A DNA stretch of 64,000 nt, taken from assembly GCA_034687125.1 (NCBI GenBank), contig JAQGBZ010000047.1, positions 1-64,000 of the forward strand. Direction: 5' to 3'. This document shows positions 28,507 through 40,811 of the stretch, in pieces. The notes below the pieces were generated by a model. The model was given only the letters and a program-made list of their open reading frames with translations, made no database searches and was not told the origin of the DNA. This DNA is from Neelides folsomi (taxonomy: Eukaryota; Arthropoda; Collembola; Neelipleona; Neelidae). Within the stretch, counting starts at the first letter, position 1. Each line of letters starts with the position of its first letter. The position numbers were made by a program, and so were the translations under genes.

Positions 28507-28842
28507 TTAGTAGAAACCAGGAATTTGATAACCACTGCCCATTTTTATATATACAAGATTTCGAATTTTAGTAATATGTATATGACTCCCTATTTGATTA
28601 GGAGTTGATGAGTTGGGGGAAGTTAACGGGATGGATATGGGGATATATCCTTCCTGCATCTCTGGACTGGTATAGAAGGATAAAGTTCCTCTCTGGTCCA
28701 TTGATGAATTCCAGAGGAACTTTTTCTCCTCATTGGGATCTTGAGGGTGAGCGTGGAACTTCATCCCATTGAACAACTTTGGACTCCCTTTGGGCTTTCT
28801 TTCATTCTCCATATACTTAAATGACATTTCAGTCTGGTGCAA
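28507..28842 (-). other. Unrecognised minus open frame, about 111 codons
   Basis: An open frame reads hydrophilic and protein-like (KLFNGMKFHAHPQDPNEEKK, later FYTSPEMQEGYIPISIPL). Its last third drifts into AT-rich sequence before the stop, as a terminal exon running into 3' sequence might. No splice partner or known family was identified, so it may be a chance frame. Confidence 0.18.
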
Positions 28843-28849
28843 GTATTAA

Positions 28850-31800
28850 TCAACTCATGCTTCCTTTCAATTAATCATTTCCCATAGACATGTAAACACT
28901 AGTTTTATTCATTTGTATATATTCATATATATATATATTTATTTATTATGTATAATATAATAGATGTAGTTTGAGATGAGTTGAAGTCGCCTAACAGTAC
29001 AGGAATACTTTTTTACAAATATGGATATATAATATATTACCTTCAATTACACCACATGTACAATATTCACAGTGAATATGTATGTAATAATTACACATAC
29101 AGTAATTATAGTTTCTTAACCATTAAATGATAGGGGAGTTGTGATTACAATAATGAATTGAATTAACTAATTTGTTAAAAATAATTAATTTTTGGCATTG
29201 GGCTAATACTAAATCAATTCCTGAATTTAAAGATGGCTCAAAATTGAATTGTCTAAAATCTTCCCTTTTAAATGTGCATTTATTAACTCGTAATATTAAG
29301 TATGTATATATGTATATAACTCACACATATATAATTTTAAAATGTTGTTTAACATTTAACATTACTTTTTCTTTAATTGATATAATTGACCTTCTTGGGA
29401 TTGGTTGACACATGTAGCCTAAATTATGTATTTTAAGGGAAGGATTTTAAAATTTATTAACTTTTGAATTGAATTCTGATGGAACTCAAATTACCCTAAA
29501 ACGTCTGAATATTATCAATTAATTAAAAAGTTATTTAAATGTTTTACCATTTGAAACAATATTTATTGACAACTGTGATTTCATTATTCATAGGAATTAA
29601 AGGTGAATAGGATTATTAACTGCTAGTTTGGCATTGTAAATTGTAATTAAAAAGAGGAACGAATATTTGAGTCGAAGCTCAGATTGAAAAAAAGGAATTT
29701 AAAATTTCCCTCCACCTTCTTTAGTTAGTTAATTAATATACTTATTACAAAGAGAAGATTAGCACAGTCAAATCCGATTCAAAAAATTATGATTAAATTA
29801 GACTTAAGCCATACATTTGAAACATCACTCACAACTTCTTTTCCCTCTCCCAACATTACCCAAATAAATTACAAATGAGAGAAAGAACAAAAATGAGATC
29901 AACTTTGTAACATCTCAAATCTAGTGATAAATAATAATAATTCATATAATATAAAATATTACGTCTATGATTTCAAGAGTAAAATACGTATTATATTTCA
30001 AATAACCTCCATTGTGAATTCACACCGTGATGCTTTCCAACAGCGCATTTTTCAGCCCTTCAAACACCGCACAAATGCAATTACTGAATTAAAAGAGTAT
30101 TCATTGAGAAATTGTTGTTGAACAAAAGTCAAGCTCCTTTCGGCTCAAAAAATGTTAAATGTTTATCAAAACCCAAATATGACAATTAACACATTTTGGT
30201 CAACCCTGCACAAATCGGTAAATGAACAAATAATTATAAAATACTTACCTAGTTAGACAATTGAGTCAACATAACAATTATTAGTCGTATTGGATAGAGC
30301 AAAAGTATTATGTAATCTAAAATTAATTGATTAAATTCTGAGAATTAATTAACTTACAAACTGTAATCAACTTTTGTGTATTTTTAACGCTAGCACAAGA
30401 ACTGTTTTAAATGGGTGAAAGAATGAAGGTAATGACTAGGAAAACCTGAAACAACTCCATCAAAAACCATCTCGGACTTTCGAGTCTGAAGATCCCCCAA
30501 TGAATGAAAATCATTCGACACAATGTTTGTTAATTACCCCATGTGGTGTCGTAAATGTAGAGTTTATCCCAAATTCCACCTTACTAATTGCCTCCCTCTT
30601 TAAACCCTTTTTGAGGCCAACAATTAGCAGTATTTAGCATAATGAGCGCAAACGCTCCTGAGTTATTGAGCACAAACGTTTGAAAAATGAATAATAAAAA
30701 AAGGCTTGCGAGTTTTGAATTGTTCCTAATTCCTCCTCTTTTTCTCAGACCGGTTCAATACTTGGAGACTTTAACCATCATAATGTTAAAGGAGTATTTA
30801 AGTATATATATAAAATTAAAAACTAACCGCTTTTACTGAACCATGTAATTGTTGAACATTGTGATAATTTATAATTACATCAGAAATTCTTATTTGAAAT
30901 TCAATTTATAACCATAGAATACAAATACACTAATTACGATAAATCCTTTTACTCCAATAATTTCATTAATCTAAAAAAATGATCTTCGAGTTGAACACAA
31001 TAACGATGTTTATTATTTTTAAAATTAAAATCCCTTCTTGCCCGTAATTTGAATGAAAATGGAAAAGACGCGTTTTAATTAACAATACAATGTCAGTCAG
31101 ACGAATCAAGCGCGTTTTATATTTTTTAAATTAATAATACAATATTATTCTCTCCTATAATCTATTCCCGAGCAACTTGCGCTCAAGATTTAGAGGCCCT
31201 ATTAAGTGCATTATTAAAATTCTCAGTTTAGATACTAACAATATTTTAATAATGCACTTGATAGGGCCTCTAAATCTCGAGCGCAAGTTGCTCGGGAATA
31301 GATTATAGTAAATAAGTCTTGATCGTTGCGAATCTTATTGCTCGGATTTTGTGAAACATAAGGCTCATCTTTGAGGCACTTAATATAATATTTAATGTAT
31401 AGTTATAAGAACCTGCGGTGGTGTGTTAAGGCAATGGCGACTCAAAGCTTCTATTTGTTGATCCTTATTAAGTGAACAAGGTTTAATGAATATGCAAAGG
31501 CATTCTGAACATCATCATTTCCTATTTAAGAGTAATATATTGAGTCAAGTTGAGTTTAAATAACTACACTTGCGACCTTATGGCTTTCAGTCAGCTTTCA
31601 ATTCAACTTCGTCAATTCCCACTTCCTCTCAATCAATGGACTTTCTTTGATAAACATTCAAATTATTTATGACATTTCAAGTTCTGACAGGGCAGTGTGA
31701 TTGAGCTCGAGGCGATTTTGGCAGTGAATGTTGTCAATTTTTTTACTCTCTTCGTCTCATCCCCGTTTGATAATCTACCTATTTATTATTATGATAACCA

Positions 31801-34304
31801 ACCAAAAAACAGAACTCAATTAAACATACAATAATTATAAATACACACTCATACAACTTAAATATTAATTAATATCTACTTAGTTTTAATTAAATAGATA
31901 AACTATCATAATCCTTAATTAAGATATAGTTTTAGAGTCTCGCAGAGTCTTGCTTAAATTAACTTTTGTCGTACTTGTCCAAAATGATGGAGGAGATTTT
32001 TACGTTCTTCAAAAATGTGTAAATGCATATAAAAATTGAAAAAATGAGACAAATAATAATTTTCTACTTTGATCTTCTCATAGTATCAGAAAAACTTCGT
32101 CATATGTATTAAAATCTCTAATAAGTTAAAATAAAATAATAATTTATCCATCATTTTAACTATAATGGCTGGGGCCGAATAATTAGTAATTTTTAAGGAT
32201 CAATCCTGTCCAATAATTACCCTTTTTGACTCCCCCGTAAAATAAGTACATTCAAGACAAACCACATTTATCGCAAGTCCGTCGTCAGACTAATTGCACC
32301 TTCCTTCTAGCAGTAGTAATTCCATACCAAGCACAAACAATCTCAGTGAAGAAATACTGAGAAATCGTTGGCTTGCCCCAACTAACTATTTACACGGCTG
32401 GGAAGTACCAGGAATATTGGTCCTCTTTTTATAAAAAAAACTTTTAAAATTCATTTAAAATGATTTCTGACCTAATATTCTCATTTTACATATAAAAGAC
32501 ACAAAAGTCAAATCTGTTAAATGCCATGAACAACAATAATATTATATCATCATTGTAAATAGTAAATCCAATTTTAAATTTTTAATATTAATATTAATTT
32601 TGAATATAAATTAAAATTAAAATTGAACCAATATTCCTGGAACTTTCTTTACAAAGCCTTACAAAAACCGAAAGGATCTTCACTCAAGGAGGCCCAAAAA
32701 AGTTTCCTTCAGGTGCCTCGTGAGAATTTTAGAATCCTTCTTTACACTTCTGGCAGTGACTTGCTTCTTGCAGCTGGACATTCGAAATGAATTGTCTCAC
32801 TTGCAACCTCCGTTTCGTAACCTATACCTTACACACAACTTATCCAATTACATGTCTGAGAAAAATAGTTTTTTTTACTATTTACCTTAATATCTATTTC
32901 ATGTATAATTATGTATATATGTTAAATAATTAAGAGTTACAAGTATGAGGTTATAAAATAATTCACAATTTAAAAAACTAATTAAAATTCGTTTAAGTCC
33001 ACATCAGAGTCAGAAAACTGAAACTGACTGTCATTTTTGTAACAAAGTTAATTGTTTAAAGTTTAAAATTTCGAAAATTATTGAAATAATAAGGTTAAAG
33101 TTTGATTAAATTCAATATAAAAAACAAAGTAATAGATGAATAAATAATAGATAAAAACAGTTATACTATAATTAGTATCTAGAGTAAGTATATAAAATCG
33201 CTCATTCATAAATTTAAATATATTTATGTATATCTCAAAAGATACATTTTTATTTAAATATATTTATAAAAATCCTAGTTTTAAATATATATGCATATAT
33301 ATTTATTAAATATTTATACACATATATACTTATTTTTGTATATATGCAATATGTACATAATAACGATATTTTTAAAGAATGAAATCACAGGAGAGCAAAG
33401 GCCAAGGAATTTCCCCCATTTAGAGAAAATCCTTTAGCAAAAAAGACAATTTAATGCAACTATGAAAAGGATGACTCAGAATGGGAGTCCAAGGCCTATT
33501 TCCCTCCTTGTTCATTCTGTCTCAAAAAATTGAGTTTCTCAATTATTGAGAAATGCGCGTGGTTAATTAATTTACATAATTAAATTAACTTTCCATTAAA
33601 TTGCGATTAAAAGTTTAGCGATTTTGTCTTTTCTCCTTTCTCCCCAATATTAAATATTTAGCATATGTACATACAAAGTACCACTAATGAACAAACGCGG
33701 TTGAGGAGAATTCCTTACGTCTATTTAATTAATTAATTACATTTTTAGCTCTACACCCTTTTCCCTCTTCGTTGACGTCCAAGGAGTAGAGTCAACATTT
33801 GAAAGAAATTGTTAAATATATAATATGTATATATTATATAAATATTATTTATACGTTTTGAGAGGGCAACTCCTTCCCAACCTCCGACCTGACAAATGTG
33901 ATGAAGATGAAAGAATTCGTTTCCCTACTTTGTGAAATGCGAAAAGAAGTAGAAACTGAGGAGCTCCACACAAAAACTGAACCATAATGGGGAAAGGAGC
34001 GGGTAAATTAATAAATAAATTAAATTAATTATTAAGCCGTTGAGTTGTACTGGACATCTTATTTGTTTCCATCAGCGTTGTTATTTGTGTAAGCCCAACG
34101 TGATTACGAAAACATAAAATTGAGTCTCCTTTGATAAATATTGCCTTCGAAAATTTCCAAGTTTTTGAAAATTCGAAACTGAATTACTAAAGATGTGAAC
34201 ATTTTTGTGGGGATGATTTTTTTTAAAGAAGCGCAATGGGCGGGACTTGGCCTGATTTAGTCGTTGGAACCCCTGCAAGTGGCAGAATGGGCGAAGCGAG
34301 GATG
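28850..34304. other. Gene-free region downstream of AEBP2
   Basis: AT-rich, non-coding in appearance, presumably including the AEBP2 3'UTR next to 34304. The only clear structure is the foldback element at 31155-31308. Just left of it, the segments around 31072-31092 and 31110-31137 look like an imperfect direct repeat (GCGTTTTA followed by AATACAAT). Confidence 0.6.
31155..31308. mobile_element. 154-bp foldback element (MITE-like), TA-flanked
   Basis: Left arm 31155-31220 and right arm 31243-31308 are 66-base inverted repeats with two mismatches, separated by a 22-base loop. The arms begin CTATAATCTATTCCCGAGC. Reading the ends as TAATCTATT leaves a TA dinucleotide on both sides (31156-31157 and 31306-31307), as expected for a Tc1/mariner-type target duplication. 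There is no coding capacity. The near-perfect arms suggest recent insertion or selection on the hairpin; the superfamily is inference. Confidence 0.8.
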
Positions 34305-37300
34305 TCATGAGTCAAACCGCTTCATGAGCTCTGAGATACATTCTGGATCAATTGGAATCCCATCGGAGATTTCGGCCCCACAATCGCACCCGCAGCCGTT
34401 TTCTTCTTCTATTTCGTCGCCCTCGAGCTTTAAGTTGTCATATTTGGATTTCCACTTCCGAGCTGATCGTCGTCGTTGGGGAGGTAAATGTTTAGGAAAT
34501 AAAATCCTCAGCTTCTCAGACGGAATTTGTCGGATGGGAACGATTTTAGACCCCTTGTACTTCGTCTCCTCAACGTACTCGTCAGGGAATCTGAAAAGGA
34601 AAGTCAATGAGTTTCCCTTCAAAATCATCATAAAAACATAGCAATCAAATTTAATTCAACATTTCATTTAAATTTTAAATTTAAATTTTTCTAGGTTTAA
34701 ATGTTAAAAGTAAAAAACAGTTTTTTTAAAAAAATTTCTCTCGTATTTGACTGACAAGATCAAAAACTGTGTTTTAATTACAACAACTAAATATCCTGGC
34801 CCCGTGATCATGATACAACTGCGGACGCGTGGTCAGACCCTCACTTCAATTTTCAGAAGAAAATGAGGGATTTGACACTTACATGAATTCGGGATACCAA
34901 CGAACCAGGACTCGCGGTTCCTTGTCAACTTCAATCCTTCTCGCCAAGATCTAATAAACAAATAAAAATTGTTAGATGATTTTATAATATTCTTAAATAA
35001 AATAATTGAAAATAATTTGTGATTATTTTAAATCAATTTACCTCATTCGTAAACGTGAGTTCTCTCTGATTCACCTCTTGATTCCCTTTTGTGCATGCCA
35101 AATTGTACTTTATTACTTCCATTGTTCGTTTGTCGAAGAAATCCACGTACTGGCCTGAAATCATTCAAAAATATTTTTTATTAAAAATACAAAATAAAAC
35201 AAACAAAATGATTTTGAAATTAAAAAAATGAATAACTTACCAACGTTGACAGTTTTCTTCCTAGGCGCTTTCTTTTTCCTCCGCGATGATTTGAGCGGCG
35301 TTGAGTCCAATTTCCGATTCGCGATTGAATGACCATTTAAACCATGTAATGTCTCAGTCGTAGTTATATGACTATTCACATGCCGCTCCAACGTCCCCTG
35401 TAAAAACATCCACATTGATTACACACACCTTAATCAAAAAATAAATAAACGATACTGGAGTTTAAAAATATCATCCAAGATTTGTAATTTTTATAAATCT
35501 ATAATCAAACAATCAATAACTCACTTGAGAACCGAATGATTGGCCACAACCAGGAATGATGCACAGAAACGGTTTGTTGCCCCCGTGACTCAACACGTGG
35601 CGTTCCAACCAAGAGAGTGAACACGATTTTTTATTGTACACCTTACACCCTTCCCACTTGCAAAAATACCCTTCTGATTTCGTCTGAGGCGCTACGTGAA
35701 GAGTCTACAATTGAAAAATCAAATTTAAATTCATTATGTAATTACTAACCTTAATAACTATTTTAAATAATATTATCATAAAATATTTTAAATGTTAAAT
35801 AATTGAATTGGACGTTACCTGGATATGCTCAAGGATATTAAGTAAATGGTCGTGGGTGCAGTCTTTCCACAAACAGAGTGAGCTGAGTGCTGAGGCTGGA
35901 CCGCCTGGGTTGATGGCTGAGGAAGCGAAGCTTGTGTCTTTCCGAAAATGAAACTCCTGATTGGCAATGGCAGCAGGGCCCTTGATCTCCTCCGACTCAG
36001 TCTTTTTCTTCCGATCCTCCTCGAGGCGGAATTTCTTTCGTGGCGGTTCTTCCGCCTTGACCTGGACCTTGGCCCACCCCGCCGTCCCTCGCTGCTTTTC
36101 TTGTAAGGAGAGAAAGGCCTTGGGGAGCAGCGATTGCGCCAGCGGCTTCAAGGGAACGAAGGGCTGAAACTCGGGCTTGAGCTCGATTTCCTCCAAGCCC
36201 AACTTCCCATTTTTGGTCAGGGCCTCCACGAGGGAAAAGATCCGTCGCGAGCTCTGGACATCCACCATTTCGTTTTTCTGGGCGGGTTTGAGGGGGCAGG
36301 GCGAGGCAGGGATCATGATGTCCAGGGTCTCTTCGAGATCCTTAACGAAAGATCCGCCTACGTAGGAGGCCGGCGGCGAGGGCGAGGACGAGACGGGGCT
36401 ACCGGTGGGCGATGAGGAATTCGCATCCGGTTCTGAACAGAAATCGCTAGGCGAATAGGGAGAAATCAACTCTGGGGAGTCGCTCGTGTCAGGACTCAAA
36501 GTTGCTACTCCACTGAAAATTAATTAAATATTTTATTATTAAGTTAATAAGACTCTCGCCCCAATCATTTAATTATAAATAGGTAGGAATGAAGTAATTG
36601 GTAATTAACTAATTGTTAAGTTCTATTTTTAAATGATTTTAACCTTTGAGGGATATTTGAAATACAGAAGCACTTGAAGTTATGAACTAATTGTTCTTTA
36701 ATTCTTCGAATTATTTAATCAAAAAATGAATGAATGAAAATCGCTATCTTATCAACTCACCCACACTCTTCAAATATGTGGACTACTGGAGATAAAATGA
36801 ATCCACTCAAGAAAAGAGAAATCTCGAATGAGGTTTGATGAAGGGAAATTCGTCCATTGGCCGCCCAATTTATTTTTACTTGGCGGAACAACAGGACCCT
36901 TTTTTCTAATATTAAACTTATTTGCAGTTAATAATACCCAACATAAATAGTACTTGTGAAATTTATTAGAGGATTAAGTGTTTTCCGATAAAGTTCTCAG
37001 AGGTATTCTGATACCAAAGTTGTGATAGGAAAATACTTCTACAAAATTCCTAACAGATGATTTGTAGAATTCAATTCCTGGTTTGGATATCCCAACCTTA
37101 AAAAACTGCCTTGGAACAAAAAAACGTAACTTATTTCTTAATCCTCTTAAAAATCTATAAATGGTCAAAAGGGTCAAAACCTTCCCTGTAAATTGTCCCA
37201 TAATAACAAAAATAAGAATTTAACAATTTTCAAAAAATTGCATTCATAATTTCAAATCCTTCAATTTCCCATCTTTGGCCATCTGTGTTAAATGCAGATA

Positions 37301-38168
37301 TGGAGAGATATACACAGATGTGCACCATGTATATTACATACATATACGATGCACATGATAAGGATATATGATACGATAAGGTTGTTGGGGGTTGATGGGG
37401 TGAAGGGCCCACTTGGATGCCCCATATATTTCCTCCTCTATATATCTGACATATATTTGATCTGTAGGGGAACATGTTTTGAGAGGAATCTTTGTGAGGG
37501 TTTTTGATTGCTGAGCGGAGGGTGTCTGAAGGGAGGGTTGTCCGAGAGGACAATGAAGGGCCCTTGGCATGATGGAGGATGAGTCATCTGGGTGGATTGG
37601 CAAAGTCCCTGGGAGCCATCCGGGGGTCGCCCCAAGTCCCTCCTCAGCATCTCTCTTCTTTCCATCCCTGGGCGATGATCACCACCGTGCTACCCCCTTT
37701 AAACCCATCTTCTTCCCTCAATCATGGAGTTTAAACACCCACGGCTTCCCTTTAACTCTCACCCTTAATTTACCCTTAACCTCAACTCACTTCCTGCACA
37801 AATGGGACAAAACGGAAGGAATGACCAACAAGAATGGAATGGATGTGTAAATTAAATTAGAATGGATCAATCTCATAAATGAGCTGATTAATTAGATTTA
37901 GGACCTATGGGGAAATTGTAGGATTTTGAGGAGATTTTGAGGATTTTGGCAGAAATTTAGTTGTGGTCAATTACCTGTCGGAGGATTCGAGCGATTCGTA
38001 TCTGTGGGTCCGGCGCTTCCCCTTGTCGGGGTGGGAGAAAGGCGGAGCATTGTCGGACTGGGATTTTTCCGAAGGGAGGAGCGGGTCCTCGGAGTCGGAG
38101 TCTTCCGCCGTGGAGGATGTCTCCTCGGGGTGAAGGGTCGCGGTGCGGAAGGTCATCTGGCCCTCCAT
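34305..38168 (-). CDS. AEBP2: AEBP2/Jing-type zinc finger protein (PRC2 cofactor)
   Basis: Nuclear cofactor of Polycomb repressive complex 2. Seven exons join in phase: 37975-38168, 35819-36512, 35525-35704, 35241-35397, 35042-35154, 34883-34950 and 34305-34590, giving 563 residues. ATG 38168 is chosen because an in-frame TGA lies 24 bases upstream (38193-38195) with no other ATG between. The N-terminal half is acidic and Ser/Pro-rich. Three C2H2 fingers follow: about Cys278/Cys283/His294/His299, Cys311/Cys316/His332/His336 and Cys344/Cys349/His362/His366. Then comes a basic stretch ([12 protein letters not shown]) and the family C-terminal part ([45 protein letters not shown]). Fingers 2 and 3 match AEBP2 closely ([20 protein letters not shown]). 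Finger 1 is short, with ten residues between its second Cys and first His. It ends in an acidic, cysteine-containing tail ([11 protein letters not shown]). Confidence 0.92.
36513..37974 (-). other. AEBP2 first intron
   Basis: A 1.46-kb intron between the first exon (donor CAG/GTAATT at 37974) and the large second exon (acceptor TTTTCAG next to 36512). A somewhat GC-richer block at 37560-37800 carries open frames on both strands without splice or domain support. It may be regulatory. Confidence 0.65.
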
Positions 38169-38913
38169 TTGACTTAACTTAAACTCACTCACTCACTCGT
38201 TCAGTCAGACAGGTCTCAAATGCACAAGCACACTCACGTCCTCAGCCATCTTCCTCGGTCAGCTCACTGCACTCTTCGCCCAGACTTCCTTCCTTCCTCC
38301 CTCTCCCCGTCCCTCACAAGGAGAATTCCATAGAGGGCTCACCCCACTCCCACAAACAAAACACCTCCGACCAACTTTCCGGGTAACTAAAACTAAAATT
38401 CGCCCGGGTACCTCAACCACTAATTCCCGTATTAACCCGCCTGTTAAAGGTCCAAGTTTAACAGCTCTAACAACATCCGGCCCATCTCGCAAACCTAAAA
38501 ATTACTTAAAGGTAATTGTCATTTTTACATTCGCCTCATGTTGTTTCCACTCAAAATAAGTACTTCCTTCCGTGCCCAGTACTTAGCATTCGCTTACTTA
38601 GCCTTATTTTGTTTATATATTTTATATATTATATTTTATATATATAATACTAGCAGTAGAAGTTGCATCTTAATCTTGCATTGGGTTATTTAAATTAACT
38701 ATTTTTCATAATAATAATAGGTAGTTAATAATAAATGGAATGGGGTTTTTCATGTTGTAGGTTTTGTCAATAAACGATTTACTATAATAGAAATTGCATT
38801 GTATTGAAAGTTTGTTTACATTGTTATAATGATGTAATTAATATTTAATTAGATATATTATTGGTATTAAGTATAGCTATAATTTAATTGATACAGGAAT
38901 TGGATTTTGAACA
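38169..38913. promoter_or_regulatory. Bidirectional promoter region between AEBP2 and TAF11
   Basis: The two start codons diverge with 745 bases between them. The AEBP2-proximal half (about 38169-38500) is GC-rich and the TAF11-proximal half is AT-rich. A possible TAF11 5'UTR intron runs from a donor AAAG/GTAATT at 38511 to an acceptor ACAG ending at 38896, leaving 17 bases before ATG. No convincing TATA box can be assigned among the many TA-rich runs. Confidence 0.55.
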
Positions 38914-39814
38914 ATGGAAAAAGAGGAACTTTTCCTGAATTCCCAATCCACATCGGATGATACGTACATAGGCGCGGACGAACCTGAACCAAAACTTGAC
39001 ATTAGATTATCCGACTTGGACACCAGCGATGAAAAAGGTGACAGTGACAAATCCTTGCTAGAGGATGACTCAATTTCTACATTTATTGACTTGGACAATA
39101 TCGTGAGCGTCGCTCAACCCCCGCCGTCGGCCGAAGCTTCAAAACTCGCCTCGTTGAATGAAGCTATTAGGAAAAAACGCGAATTGGAGGAAGAAGAAAG
39201 AGAAAAAATGCAGTATGGATATTATGAATTTTACAAATTACACATACTCAATTGTGAATAAATTTTGTTAAAGAATTATAAATTTATTAAAACGGCTTTT
39301 TTGAAATTAGAGTCCTCGTTTCTAATTTCACGGAAAATCAATTGGATCGATATGAAATGTTTCGACGATCCGCGTTTCCTAAAGCTGCAATCAAAAGAGT
39401 AAGAGCCTTCTTATTAACAATTCAACGACTTTTCGATTTCCTTAAATTTACTGAAAATATTTATACTTTAAGTTTATATAAATTGTTTTATGCAATTGCA
39501 GCTTATTCAAACCATCACTGGAAGTTCGATATCTCAAAATGTGGTAATTGCAATGTCGGGAATTGCTAAGGTCTTCGTTGGGGAAATCGTTGAAGAAGGT
39601 GAAATTATAAATAACTCATGTTTATAATTTTAGTCAATTAAAAAGTAAATTATAATTAATTCTTATTTGGTTAACAGCTTTGGATGTGATGGATAAAGCG
39701 GGAGAGTCGGGACCTTTACAACCCAAACATTTGAGAGAAGCGGTTCGACGCCTCCGACAAAGAGGCCTCGTTCCTAATGGAAGAACGAGAAGTCAGACCG
39801 GCTTCCCTTATTAA
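38914..39814 (+). CDS. TAF11: TAF11, TFIID subunit 11
   Basis: TFIID subunit; its histone fold pairs with TAF13 in the nucleus during RNA polymerase II preinitiation. Four exons: 38914-39212, 39311-39398, 39502-39598 and 39678-39814 (TAA), giving 206 residues, close to the human length of about 211. The acidic N-terminus leads into a charged helix ([18 protein letters not shown]). The conserved core follows: [56 protein letters not shown] and [20 protein letters not shown]. All three introns fall in the conserved half and phases agree (2, 0, 1). The gene is divergent from AEBP2 and convergent with the four-span gene. Confidence 0.97.
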
Positions 39815-40811
39815 ATCCAGCATATATTTTAATATATATATATATAATATATTTTAAATATTTAATATATGTATACCCATATGTAGTAATATATTTATAT
39901 ATATAATAATATCCTGCTACGCAATTTCGTGCCGTTACGATGGATAATTGTAAATAAGTTCAGAACGGCACGGACTTATTACGTAGCAGGATATACAGCT
40001 TGTTTACTTTGTAGCTTTACTTTTTATATATATATTTATATACAAGTTATATATGTAAAAGTGTAATATGTTGATTTATAATGATAAAAGTAATATGCGA
40101 AATACTTTAATAAACCTGCTTAGGTTCTTAAGCATTTTGATAGTCTAAGATATTTGTTTGTTTACTGATTCTTTTTGAATCTGTATGTATATTGGGATAA
40201 GTCCAAGTCGTTATTTACCAAATATTTAATATAAGCATGTATGTAGATGATATTTATAATACCATACTTTATGTTAATTATAAGTGCTACTAATATCTTA
40301 AGTTTAATAGTTTTTATTTTTTGATACTTGATGAAACTGCAATTAAACAAAGTTAAACATGTAAAATATTTATATTTTGATGTAATAGAAATAAATATAT
40401 TGTGAAGCCAAAATAATTTGATGTAAAAGGTACAAGGTTTTTATTAAACATTTCAATTATTTAAATATTTTACCATTGGTTGTTTATCATACTTTCTAAA
40501 TACATACATAAGTATTCATATATTGATAACATACCAACATTATAATTTCTTTCATTTTTCTTTCCATTGTTAATTTAATGAAAGTACATATTTTACCTAA
40601 CTACATAATGAGTTTATCTGAATGGTTTTTATGAGTATTTTGGAAAATGAACCATTTTCATTGGCAATTTTCTATCTCAACTATTATTCCTATGTATTAA
40701 TTTGCAAAGCCTTAAATTATTAACCATCATTAGCAAAAAATAAATGCCCGGGTATGAATATCAGCTATTTGAAAAGTTGGAATCAATACAAGAGGTTTTG
40801 GTCCAACGTGA
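39815..40811. other. Convergent intergenic gap, TAF11 and four-span gene
   Basis: About 1 kb holding the 3'UTRs of both neighbours. It is very AT-rich, with TA runs at 39825-39905. An AATAAA at 40109-40114 could serve TAF11. The minus-strand equivalent near 40438 could serve the four-span gene. A hairpin element lies at 39909-39994. No coding content. Confidence 0.5.
39909..39994. mobile_element. 86-bp hairpin element (MITE-like), TA-flanked
   Basis: The left arm starts ATATCCTGCTACGCAA and continues to GTGCCGTT at 39936. The right arm (39964-39994) is its imperfect reverse complement, with one C/T difference and a three-base insertion. Excluding the outer TA leaves ends TCCTGCTACG, so TA flanks both sides. 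It sits about 95 bases after the TAF11 stop and is probably in its 3'UTR. It is GC-rich against TA-rich flanks. It is too short to encode protein. Confidence 0.72.

Noticed and set aside
35961-36415. Plus-strand open frames of 60-93 codons
   Set aside because: They are antisense shadows of the GC-rich second AEBP2 exon.
38169-38192. Eight-codon N-terminal extension of AEBP2 starting at a GTG
   Set aside because: GTG is not a plausible start here. The first in-frame ATG is at 38168, and a stop lies immediately beyond the GTG.
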